A DNA stretch of 64,000 bases from NCBI RefSeq assembly GCF_014127285.1, contig NZ_CP059901.1:124001-188000 (forward strand), given 5' to 3'. This document shows positions 33,100-40,352 of the stretch, piece by piece. Each line of letters begins with the position of its first letter. The first letter of the stretch is position 1. This DNA is from Mumia sp. ZJ1417 (GTDB lineage Bacteria; Actinomycetota; Actinomycetes; Propionibacteriales; Nocardioidaceae). A program made the position numbers and the translations under genes. A model generated the notes under the pieces. That model was not told where the DNA came from and did no database searches. It saw nothing but the letters and a program-made list of their open reading frames with translations.

Positions 33100-34662
33100 A
33101 CCGCCGTGCCGCCCGCCGTGCCGCCTGACGACCCGTACGGGGTCTCGCTGGCGTGGCTGCTCGACCAGGACGCGCTCGGACTGCGGCTCGTCGAGCCCGC
33201 GGAGGCACCTGAGGTCCGGCTCGGCTGGGCCCATGCGATCGAGGTGCTCGACCCCACGCCCTTCCTCGGGGGCGGCGAGCTCGTCCTCACGACGGGCCTG
33301 CGGATGCCGAGGGCACATGCCGAGCAGGAGGCGTACGTCGTACGCCTGGTGGCGGCCGGCGTGGTCGGCCTGGCCTTCGGCGTCGGCGTGCGGTTCGCGA
33401 CGATCCCGGTCGGGCTGCGCGACGCGTGCCGTCGGACGGGCCTGCCCCTCCTCGAGGTGCCGCTGCCGACGCCGTTCGTGGCGATCGCGCAGGCGGTCGC
33501 GGCACGGCGTGCGGAGCAGGAGAACGCGGTGATGCATCGCGCGGTCACGTTCCAGCGGCAGATGACGCGCGCCGCTCTCGACGGCGGCGTCGCGGGACTG
33601 TCCGCTGCGCTGGCCCACGAGCTGCACGCGACCGTCCTGGTCCTCGACGAGCTCGAGCACCCGGTCGCGTCAGCGGGCGAGGCGCCTGACCTGCGCGACC
33701 GCGTCGTCGCCGAGCTCGCCGGCCTCGCGGCCTGGCCCGGTCGCGCGAGCATCGCGGTCGTCTCCGGCACCGGCACGCTCGCCGTTCAGCGTCTCGGCGG
33801 CCTGGAGCGTCCGAGCGGCTGGCTCGCCGTCGAAGTGCCGGGTGCGCTGTCCGTCGGCGACCGCCTCCTGCTCAACCAGGCGGTCTCGCTCCTCACCCTC
33901 CAGCGCGAGCGCCCGCGCGAGCTCGTCGACGCGCGGCACCGGCTCGGCGCGACCGTGCTGGAGCTGCTGCTCGACGACGACGTGGTCGCTCCGTCGGTCG
34001 TCCGGCACCTCGAGCACTTCGGGTTCGAGCCCGGCGACCGCGTACGGATGCTGATCGCAGTCCCCGGCAAGGGCCGTACGTCGCCGCTCGATCTCGTCGC
34101 GCACGCGCTCGACGCCGCGTCGGTGGCGCACGTGGAGACCGACGCGACCGACGGCGTGCTCGTCCTGGTCCGCGACGAGGACGTGCACGGCAGCGCGGAC
34201 GCCGTGGCTGAGGGGCTGGCCCGCGCCGGACGCCACGACGTGGTCGTCGGGGTGAGCGGTGCGCTGCCGATCGGGCGAGCGGCGTCGGGCCGGGCGGCGG
34301 CTCTCCACGCAGCCGCGTCGGCGCGGGCGTCGCATCAGCAGGTCGGCTGGTACGGCACGCTGACGCTGGAGGCGATCCTCGCTGACGACGTCGTACGGGC
34401 GCGGGTGGCGACCCTGGCTGCGTCGCCGTTGGCGCCGTTGCTCGACGGTGACTCGGAGCGTGAGCGCGTGCTGCTGGAGTCGCTCGAGGTGTTCTTGCGC
34501 CACAACGGCTCGTGGGAGACGGCGTCACGGGCGCTCGGCGTGCACCGCCACACGTTGCGCAACCGGATGGCGCGCGTCGAGGAGCTGACCGGCGCGCGGC
34601 TCGACGTCGCTGAGGACCGGGTCGCGCTGCTGCTCGGACTTCTCGCCCGCGACGGCACGTGA
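33097..34662 (+). CDS. PucR-family transcriptional regulator
   Basis: A 521-residue regulator. The N-terminal PucR domain covers about residues 15-135 (ELVLTTGLRMP, VGLAFGVGVRF). A middle domain follows, and the C-terminal helix-turn-helix reads VFLRHNGSWETASRALGVHR then HTLRNRMARVEELTG. PucR-type proteins control purine, amine and GABA catabolism. The start is uncertain: in-frame ATG codons also lie at 33070 and 33082 and a GTG at 33043, none with a clear ribosome-binding site. Divergence from the permease/gabT operon suggests it regulates that operon. Confidence 0.83.
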   Translation: MTAVPPAVPPDDPYGVSLAWLLDQDALGLRLVEPAEAPEVRLGWAHAIEVLDPTPFLGGGELVLTTGLRMPRAHAEQEAYVVRLVAAGVVGLAFGVGVRFATIPVGLRDACRRTGLPLLEVPLPTPFVAIAQAVAARRAEQENAVMHRAVTFQRQMTRAALDGGVAGLSAALAHELHATVLVLDELEHPVASAGEAPDLRDRVVAELAGLAAWPGRASIAVVSGTGTLAVQRLGGLERPSGWLAVEVPGALSVGDRLLLNQAVSLLTLQRERPRELVDARHRLGATVLELLLDDDVVAPSVVRHLEHFGFEPGDRVRMLIAVPGKGRTSPLDLVAHALDAASVAHVETDATDGVLVLVRDEDVHGSADAVAEGLARAGRHDVVVGVSGALPIGRAASGRAAALHAAASARASHQQVGWYGTLTLEAILADDVVRARVATLAASPLAPLLDGDSERERVLLESLEVFLRHNGSWETASRALGVHRHTLRNRMARVEELTGARLDVAEDRVALLLGLLARDGT

Positions 34663-34672
34663 CCGCGGTCGG

Positions 34673-34999
34673 TCAGCGCGCGAGGCCGAGGAACAGCAAG
34701 GCCGCTCGTTCGATATCGACCAGCAGCGAGGTGGGGAGTCGTCCGATGCGCGCGCCGACGTTGCTGCGGCGTACGGTCGTGATCTTGTCGACCATGGCGA
34801 AGCTCGGCCGGTCGATCCCCGTCGTGCGCGTAGCCGGAACGGGAATGCGGATCAACGGGGCGTCGACAACCGCCGTGGTCAGCGGAACGACGGTGACCGA
34901 CTCCGTGGCGTCGAAGAGATCCTCTTGAAGGATCAGAACTGGTCGTGGCTTTGACGCGTACGTGCCGCCGGCGACCGCCCACAGCTCGCCGCGGTTCAC
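34673..34999 (-). CDS. MazF-like toxin (type II toxin-antitoxin)
   Basis: A 108-residue protein with the PemK/MazF fold signatures: NRGELWAVAGGTYASKPRPV at the N-terminus, VTVVPLTT in the middle and DRPSFAMVDKITTVRR for the catalytic core region. Such toxins cleave mRNA. The start GTG overlaps the antitoxin stop (GTGA). It converges with the PucR gene. Confidence 0.85.
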   Translation of the reverse strand: MNRGELWAVAGGTYASKPRPVLILQEDLFDATESVTVVPLTTAVVDAPLIRIPVPATRTTGIDRPSFAMVDKITTVRRSNVGARIGRLPTSLLVDIERAALLFLGLAR

Positions 35000-35199
35000 T
35001 CGTCCCAACTGTCGGAGATCTCGTCGACGAAGTCCTGGTCGTCGGCGCGACGATCCGCACGTGCGAGGGCCGCGGCCTGGCGGTGCGCCTCGTCGCGGAA
35101 CTGCTCGGTCCGCACGTCGGGGACCCACACCTGGATCGGCCGGTATCCGCGCTCACGCATGCGCCGGCGGTGCTCGGCAACACGGTCACGAACGCTCAT
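34996..35199 (-). CDS. MazE-like antitoxin (DUF3018-type)
   Basis: A 67-residue protein with a basic N-terminus (MSVRDRVAEHRRRMRERGYR), the conserved PIQVWVPDVRT block and an acidic C-terminal tail (DFVDEISDSWDE) suited to wrapping the toxin. This is the family annotated as MazE-like antitoxin. The promoter region just upstream contains ACGTTACATGTAACG, a palindrome at about 35206-35220 that may be its operator. Confidence 0.82.
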   Translation of the reverse strand: MSVRDRVAEHRRRMRERGYRPIQVWVPDVRTEQFRDEAHRQAAALARADRRADDQDFVDEISDSWDE

Positions 35200-35254
35200 G
35201 GGTCAACGTTACATGTAACGCGGGCGGCGACTCAAGACCCTCAAATGTCTGTCC

Positions 35255-35740
35255 TCACAGGCCCAGCGCGCCGGGGAGGCCGTTGAGCTGCAGGCGGGCC
35301 CCGCCGTGGACGTGCGGGAGGTCCTGCTCGCCGCTGCCGGTCGGCGTCACGAAGGTGACCTGCTCGGTCCAGCGCAGGCGCGTGCCGTCGTCGGTCGGGT
35401 CGAGCACGACGGTGACGAGCGACGTCCAGCGAAGCACGTCGTTCACGTGCGTCTCGTAGGTGAGGACGATCCGTTGCGCGGGGACGAGGTCGACGAACCG
35501 GGAGTCGTACGCGAGTCGCTCGCTCGTCCCGTCAAGAGCGCGGAACGTGCTCCGTGCCGACTCGCCACCGCCGACGCGGAAGTCGTGCTCGTACGTCGCC
35601 TCGCCTCCGGGTAGCCAGAACCAGTGGTGCCGTACGACCGGGTCGGCGAAGCCTTCGTACACGCGCTCCGGCGTGGCGGCGACGTCGAGCGTCACGGTGA
35701 AGGTGTCGTGCTGGACGTCGGCAAGCGTGGGTGTCGTCAT
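35255..35740 (-). CDS. SRPBCC/AHSA1-family protein
   Basis: A 161-residue START-like protein with the AHSA1 pattern: VTLDVAATPERVYEGFADP, then HHWFWLPG, and a strand-rich C-terminal half (RIVLTYETHVNDV, TRLRWTEQVTFV). These proteins bind hydrophobic ligands or act as Hsp90 cochaperone-like factors. The start is MTTPTLADV at 35740; the frame runs further upstream without support. Confidence 0.75.
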   Translation of the reverse strand: MTTPTLADVQHDTFTVTLDVAATPERVYEGFADPVVRHHWFWLPGGEATYEHDFRVGGGESARSTFRALDGTSERLAYDSRFVDLVPAQRIVLTYETHVNDVLRWTSLVTVVLDPTDDGTRLRWTEQVTFVTPTGSGEQDLPHVHGGARLQLNGLPGALGL

Positions 35741-35769
35741 GGCGACGTGCAACTGCAAGGCCGTACGGA

Positions 35770-36135
35770 TTAGTCCCGCCACTCCGACTCCGCCTCGACA
35801 GGTGCGCCGCCGAGGCCGATCTCGTTGCCGTCCGGGTCGCGGTAGGTCCACTTGTGGACGCCGTTCTCGTACGTCTCGCGCGTCGCTGGCTCGATGCCGC
35901 GTGCGCTGACCCCGGCGACGAACGCCTCGAAGTCCTCGACGAACACCGTCTGCAGCGCATGCCCGGCATGCTCGGGATTGACCTCGATGTAGAGGTAGCG
36001 GTGCTCGGCGAGCTCCCAGACGATCTCGGTGTCGTTCGGCCGGAACGCCTCGTCGGTGCCGAGCAGACGGGCGTACCAGTCCTTGGCGACGTCGAGGTCG
36101 CTGACGTAGATCCCGGCGAAGAGGTCGACCTGCAT
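35770..36135 (-). CDS. Glyoxalase/bleomycin-resistance (VOC) family protein
   Basis: A 121-residue single VOC domain: FAGIYVSDLDVAKDWYARLL at the N-terminus and YRDPDGNEIGLGG at the C-terminus. Candidate metal ligands include Glu in YLYIEV and Glu in GNEIGL. Substrate unknown. It lies 29 bases upstream of the SRPBCC gene on the same strand, a common pairing in actinobacteria. Confidence 0.78.
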   Translation of the reverse strand: MQVDLFAGIYVSDLDVAKDWYARLLGTDEAFRPNDTEIVWELAEHRYLYIEVNPEHAGHALQTVFVEDFEAFVAGVSARGIEPATRETYENGVHKWTYRDPDGNEIGLGGAPVEAESEWRD

Positions 36136-36201
36136 CCGGTCAGGCTAGACGGCTTGGAGCGCACTGCGATGAGTCCGGCGGCGGCCGCCGGTCCACAGGA
36201 C

Positions 36202-37068
36202 ATGACCGAGACACACATGCTCGAGACACCCGAGGCCACGCTCGCGTACGACGTACGGGGGGCGCTGCCGCCGACCGACCGCCCCGTACTGATGATGGTC
36301 GGAGCTCCGATGGACGCGAGCGGGTTCGCGTCGCTCGCCTCGCAGTTCGGCGACCGCACGGTCGTCACGTACGACCCGCGCGGGGTCGGGCGCAGCACCA
36401 GCCGCGACGGCTCGACCGTCCATACGGCGGAGCAGCACGCCGACGACCTCCACCAGATCATCGCCGATCTCGGGACCGCTCCGGTCGAGCTGTTCGGGAG
36501 CAGCGGCGGCGCGATCAGCGGCCTCGCGCTCGTCACCGCGCACCCGGACGACGTGTCGGTGCTGGTGGCGCACGAACCCCCGCTCACGGAGCTGCTCCCC
36601 GATGCCGACAAGGTCGCCGCCGCGGGTCGCGCGGTGCACGCGGTCTATCAGGAGAAGGGGTGGGGTCACGGGATGGCGGCGTTCTTCGCGATGGTCTCGC
36701 GGAAGGGCGAGTTCACCGACGACGCGCTCACTGCCTCGCCTCCGGACCCGGCGGCGTTCGGGTTGCCTGCCGAGGACGACGGGTCTCGCGACGACCCGCT
36801 GCTGTCCGGCGTCTCCGACGACGGCACCGCTCCGCAGCTCGACGTCGATGCCCTCAAGGCGACATCGGCGCGGATCGTCGTCGCTGTCGGCGCCGACTCC
36901 GACGGCCTCATCACCGGTCGTACGTCGGTCGCGCTCGCCGAGGCGCTCGGGCAGGAGGCAACCGTGTTCCCCGGTGGGCATGCCGGATTCGCCGGGGGTG
37001 AGTTCGGGCATGACGGCGACCCGGAGGCGTTCGCCGTACGGCTGCGCGAGGTGCTCGACGCCGGCTGA
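36202..37068 (+). CDS. Alpha/beta-fold hydrolase
   Basis: A 288-residue hydrolase. The nucleophile elbow is LFGSSGGAISG (serine near residue 95), preceded by VVTYDPRGVGRS. A C-terminal histidine in FPGGHAGFAG completes the likely triad. Close in type to small esterases that act on unknown substrates. The chosen start is MTETHMLETPEAT; an upstream ATG at 36169 is possible. Convergent with remnants downstream. Confidence 0.75.
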   Translation: MTETHMLETPEATLAYDVRGALPPTDRPVLMMVGAPMDASGFASLASQFGDRTVVTYDPRGVGRSTSRDGSTVHTAEQHADDLHQIIADLGTAPVELFGSSGGAISGLALVTAHPDDVSVLVAHEPPLTELLPDADKVAAAGRAVHAVYQEKGWGHGMAAFFAMVSRKGEFTDDALTASPPDPAAFGLPAEDDGSRDDPLLSGVSDDGTAPQLDVDALKATSARIVVAVGADSDGLITGRTSVALAEALGQEATVFPGGHAGFAGGEFGHDGDPEAFAVRLREVLDAG

Positions 37069-37130
37069 TCAGCCTTGCGCCTCGACGTCTTCCAGGCCGG
37101 CGAGCATCGCGCGCAGCACGCGCAGTGTGG
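37069..37130 (-). pseudogene. C-terminal gene scrap on the minus strand
   Basis: About 20 codons read ATLRVLRAMLAGLEDVEAQG then stop at 37069. There is no start or conserved upstream continuation because the overlapping bases belong to another remnant. Origin unknown. Confidence 0.25.
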
Positions 37131-37319
37131 CGTCACGTGCTCGCCGTCGTCGGCGCGGCCGATGGTGACGACCACCGGAGCATGGCCGAGCGCCTGGCCG
37201 CGCTCGTGCCACAGGGCGAGCTGGCGGTGATCGACGACGCGGCGCACTACCCCAACGTGGAGCGGCCGCAGGAGTTCAACCGCGTGGTCGCCGACTTCCT
37301 TGCTGCGTACGGGCTCTGA
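37125..37319 (+). pseudogene. Truncated alpha/beta hydrolase C-terminus
   Basis: The frame encodes VLAVVGAADGDDHRSMAERL and then PQGELAVIDDAAHYPNVERP, a typical end of an alpha/beta hydrolase with its catalytic His in the AAHYPNVERP block. The nucleophile elbow and the first 200 residues are absent, and the bases upstream belong to a different fragment. It is therefore a decayed piece rather than a working enzyme. Confidence 0.6.
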
Positions 37320-37320
37320 G

Positions 37321-37408
37321 GGTGCAGTCCGCGCTCACCCGCCCTTGGCAGCGCGTCGGACTCCACCACCTCGCGGATCCGCTCCGCCAGCTCCTCGTCG
37401 TACGCCAT
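37321..37408 (-). pseudogene. N-terminal fragment of a TfoX-like protein
   Basis: The minus strand reads MAYDEELAERIREVVESDAL from 37408, the characteristic opening of the TfoX N-terminal domain family. The expected following GxMFGG-type region is missing and the frame runs into the hydrolase scrap, so only the first helix remains. Confidence 0.5.
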
Positions 37409-37450
37409 CTCTGCAGTGTCGCGCGGGGTGGTGACAGAGCCGGGCGGAGT

Positions 37451-37648
37451 TCAGACGTAGCGCTCGAGTGCTTCCCGCACGATCTCCGAGGGACTCTTGT
37501 TCTCCCGCTCGGCGCGCGAACGGAGTCGGCCGTGCAGGTCGGGTGAGAGCCGGACGCCGATCTGAGGTGAGTGAGCAGACCCGCCGGACAGGGACGGTCG
37601 GCCTCGGGCGGCGATCCGCTCGCCCTCCTCTTCGTCCAGGTTTCTCAC
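37451..37648 (-). CDS. Ribbon-helix-helix DNA-binding protein (orphan antitoxin-like)
   Basis: About 65 residues. The C-terminal half (PQIGVRLSPDLHGRLRSRAE, then KSPSEIVREALERYV) is a clear ribbon-helix-helix domain. The first part (ERIAARGRPSLSGG) is of a type seen in antitoxin genes. A GTG at 37648 (VRNLDEEEGERI) is preferred; the frame stays open to a TTG at 37699. No toxin gene is adjacent, so it is probably an orphan from a decayed toxin-antitoxin locus. Confidence 0.6.
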   Translation of the reverse strand: MRNLDEEEGERIAARGRPSLSGGSAHSPQIGVRLSPDLHGRLRSRAERENKSPSEIVREALERYV

Positions 37649-37714
37649 CTGCACCTTGTGCTCGACAAAAAACGTACGCCGCGGCCTGCCTGTGGACAAC
37701 TGGGGTACGGGAGG

Positions 37715-37756
37715 GGTCTCGATACGTCCTCCGCGAGCGCTCCGGACTACTCGACC
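37715..37756 (-). repeat. Dispersed 42-bp repeat (family B), copy 1
   Basis: It begins GGTCTCGATACG and ends CTACTCGACC on the plus strand. Its reverse complement matches the copy at 45454-45495 over the full 42 bases with only a few differences. Confidence 0.85.
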
Positions 37757-37766
37757 AGCGGCGCCG

Positions 37767-38330
37767 TCACTTCACGACGTCGAAGACCTGCTTCTGGATC
37801 CCGTTCGGGTAGGCCTCGTGCTCGACGAGCTTCAGCTTGGTCGTGTCCTTGTCGCTGTCGCTCCACAGGCGCTTGCCGGCGCCGAGCAGCAGCGGGAAGA
37901 CGAGCAGGTGGTAGCGGTCGACGAGCCCGGCGTCGGCGAGGTTGCGTCCGAGCGTCGAGCTGCCGTGGACGGCGATCGGCCCGCCCTCGGTCTCCTTGAG
38001 CGCAGCGACCTCGTCGAGCGAGCGCAGGATCGTCGCGGGCCACCGCTCGTCGTCGGACTCGAGCGTCGTCGACACCACGTAGCGCGGCATCTCGTTGTAC
38101 TCCTTGAACTCGTCCATCGTCGGCCACACGGGCGCGAACGCCTCGTACGACGTACGCCCGAGCAGTAGCGCGGTGGTCTCCTGCTGCTCGCGGCCCTTGA
38201 GCTCGTACGCGGCCTCGTCGAACTCGACGTCCTTGAACGTCCATCCGGAGTTGCGATAGCCAGGCTCGCCGCCGGGACCCTCCATGACGCCGTCGAGCGA
38301 GACGAATGCGGTGACGATCAGGGTGCGCAT
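37767..38330 (-). CDS. Dihydrofolate reductase-family (RibD C-terminal-like) protein
   Basis: A 187-residue protein: TAFVSLDGVMEGPGGE at the N-terminus, LLLGRTSYEAFAPVWP in the middle, VHGSSTLGRNLADAGLVDRY near residue 128 and LLLGAGKRLW. This is the YyaP/YwjB-like branch of the DHFR/RibD fold, reductases of unknown substrate. It has a good fit to family length. Confidence 0.85.
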   Translation of the reverse strand: MRTLIVTAFVSLDGVMEGPGGEPGYRNSGWTFKDVEFDEAAYELKGREQQETTALLLGRTSYEAFAPVWPTMDEFKEYNEMPRYVVSTTLESDDERWPATILRSLDEVAALKETEGGPIAVHGSSTLGRNLADAGLVDRYHLLVFPLLLGAGKRLWSDSDKDTTKLKLVEHEAYPNGIQKQVFDVVK

Positions 38331-38465
38331 GGCGTTCCTCCAGGGGGTACGGGACCGCTTCGACCCTAGTGCCGCAGCGGCTTTTCACCCTTACGCCGAA
38401 CGCGGCGTCGCCGTTTCGACACAGCCGCCGAACGTGTTCTTTCAGACTTCGCTTTCAGTCTGAGG

Positions 38466-38482
38466 AAGGTATGCCTTACCTT
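38466..38482. promoter_or_regulatory. Iron box (DtxR/IdeR/DmdR-type operator)
   Basis: AAGGTA and TACCTT flank five bases (TGCCT), a close match to the AGGT-N7-ACCT core of actinobacterial iron boxes. It lies seven bases before the GTG at 38489 and overlaps an earlier ATG at 38471. It predicts iron-repressed expression of the siderophore importer. Confidence 0.7.
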
Positions 38483-38488
38483 TGTCAG

Positions 38489-39325
38489 GTGAACAGCATC
38501 CAGCGCCCTCCCGAGCTGACCGCCGAGCGGGTCCGCGCGGCGTACGGCTCGGCGGTCGTGGTCGACGACGTGAGCATCGCGCTCATGCCCGGCCGCGTCA
38601 CCGCGCTGATCGGTCCCAACGGCAGTGGCAAGTCCACGCTCCTGCGGACCCTCGCCCACCTGCACAAGGCGGCAGACGGTCGCATCGCGCTGCGCGAGGG
38701 CGAGTCGATCACGGACCTCAAGGCCAAGGAGCTCGCCACCCGCCTGACCCTGCTCTCGCAGTCGCGCTCGGCTCCCGGCGGCGTGACCGTACGGGAGGTC
38801 GTCGCGTACGGCCGTCACCCGCACCGTTCGCGGTGGGGCGGCGGCGATCCCGACGGCCACGCGATCGTCGAGCGCGCGATGGCGATGACCGGGGTCACCG
38901 AGCTCGCGGGGCGCGGCGTCGACACCCTCTCGGGTGGTCAGGCGCAGCGTGTCTGGCTCGCGAGCTGCCTCGCGCAGGACACGCCGGTGCTGCTGCTGGA
39001 TGAGCCGACGACGTACCTCGACCTGCGCTACCAGGTCGAGCTCCTCGACATCGTCCGCGACCTCGCCGACGACCACGGCATCGCCGTCGGCATCGTCCTG
39101 CACGACCTCGACCAGGCGGCCGCGGTCGCCGACGAGGTCGTGCTGCTCGTCGAGGGCAAGATCACCGCGGTCGGCACCCCGCAGGAGGTGCTGACCACCG
39201 AGCTGCTCTCACCCGCGTACGGGGTCACGGTCGACGTCCACGTCGATCCGCACGACGGACACCTCCGTACCCGCGCCCGTGCGCGCCACCACGCTCGTCC
39301 CACCACCGACGCCGTCGCGCACTGA
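38489..39325 (+). CDS. Iron-siderophore ABC transporter ATP-binding protein (FepC-like)
   Basis: A 278-residue ATPase with Walker A GPNGSGKST, signature LSGGQAQRVWLA, Walker B VLLLDEPTTYLD and the FepC-type VVAYGRHPHRS block. It drives siderophore import with the binding protein and fused permease encoded next. The GTG at 38489 is chosen because the iron box covers the upstream ATG (38471, giving six more residues). The histidine-rich tail (RTRARARHHARPTTDAVAH) may bind metal. Confidence 0.85.
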   Translation: MNSIQRPPELTAERVRAAYGSAVVVDDVSIALMPGRVTALIGPNGSGKSTLLRTLAHLHKAADGRIALREGESITDLKAKELATRLTLLSQSRSAPGGVTVREVVAYGRHPHRSRWGGGDPDGHAIVERAMAMTGVTELAGRGVDTLSGGQAQRVWLASCLAQDTPVLLLDEPTTYLDLRYQVELLDIVRDLADDHGIAVGIVLHDLDQAAAVADEVVLLVEGKITAVGTPQEVLTTELLSPAYGVTVDVHVDPHDGHLRTRARARHHARPTTDAVAH

Positions 39326-39355
39326 CGGCGCACCATCACAAGGAGAACCCAGGCC

Positions 39356-40345
39356 GTGAAGCCCACCCGTACCCTGCTCGTCGCGTCCGCGGCAGCCCTC
39401 GCCCTCGCGCTCAGCGCGTGCGGCACCACCGAGGACGACGCCGACAACTCATCGTCGGACAGCAACGAGAAGATCACGATCACCGACGCCCGCGGCGAGA
39501 AGGTGACGCTCGACGGACCGGCCGAGAAGGTCGCCTCCACCGAGTGGAACACCGTCGAGTACCTGATCTCGCTCGGCATCCAGCCGACCGCCGTCTCCGA
39601 CATCAAGGGCTTCAAGGCCTGGGACCAGTCGGTCGAGCTCGACGACAGCGCCACCGACATCGGCACCCGCGGCGAGCCCAGCATCGACACCCTGGCGGGC
39701 CTGGGCCTCGACGTCGTCTTCGTGACCGACACCCTTGCCGGTGACGCGATCAAGCAGATCGAGGAGACCACCCCGGTCATCGTGATGCCCGGCGGCGACT
39801 CCAGCGACCCGTTCGGCCAGATGTGGAAGAACGTCGACCTCGTCGCGCAGGCCACCGGCACCGAGGACGAGGCCGCCGATCTCAAGAAGGACTTCGACGA
39901 CAAGATCGCCGAGGCCAAGGAGACCATCGCAGCCACCGATGCCGCCGGTGCGCCGGTCGCGTTCAACGACGCGTGGGAGCAGGGCGGCGCGGTCTCCGTG
40001 CGTCCGTACCTCGAGGGCTCGCAGATCGGTGCGGTCCTCAAGGAGCTCGGCTTCGAGGACGCCTGGACCTCGGTCGAGGGTGTCGAGGGCGACGCCGTGT
40101 ACGGCCTGGGGACGACTGACATCGAGGGTCTGACGAAGCTCCCCGCCGACACGCTCTACTGGTACATCGCCAACGACACCGACGTCGACGTCTACGCCGG
40201 CTCGCTGAAGGACAACAAGGTCTGGACCTCGCTGCCGTTCGTCAAGGCCGGCAACGTCGAGCGCTTCCCGGACGGGATCTGGATGTTCGGCGGACCTGCG
40301 TCGATGCTGGACTTCACCGACGCGGTCGTCAAGACGGTCTCCTGA
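39356..40345 (+). CDS. Iron-siderophore substrate-binding lipoprotein (FecB/FepB-like)
   Basis: A 329-residue type III binding protein. The lipobox LALSAC places the lipid-modified Cys at residue 22. The domain begins ITITDARGEKVTLDGPAEKV, typical of ferric-siderophore receptors, and has VEYLISLGIQPTAV. GTG start with AAGGAG 11 bases before it. The product delivers the iron complex to the fused permease. Confidence 0.88.
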   Translation: MKPTRTLLVASAAALALALSACGTTEDDADNSSSDSNEKITITDARGEKVTLDGPAEKVASTEWNTVEYLISLGIQPTAVSDIKGFKAWDQSVELDDSATDIGTRGEPSIDTLAGLGLDVVFVTDTLAGDAIKQIEETTPVIVMPGGDSSDPFGQMWKNVDLVAQATGTEDEAADLKKDFDDKIAEAKETIAATDAAGAPVAFNDAWEQGGAVSVRPYLEGSQIGAVLKELGFEDAWTSVEGVEGDAVYGLGTTDIEGLTKLPADTLYWYIANDTDVDVYAGSLKDNKVWTSLPFVKAGNVERFPDGIWMFGGPASMLDFTDAVVKTVS

Positions 40346-40352
40346 CACTCGC

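Noticed and set aside
37125-37319. Independent small gene
   Set aside because: It has only the C-terminal part of a hydrolase fold, no nucleophile and no ribosome-binding site.
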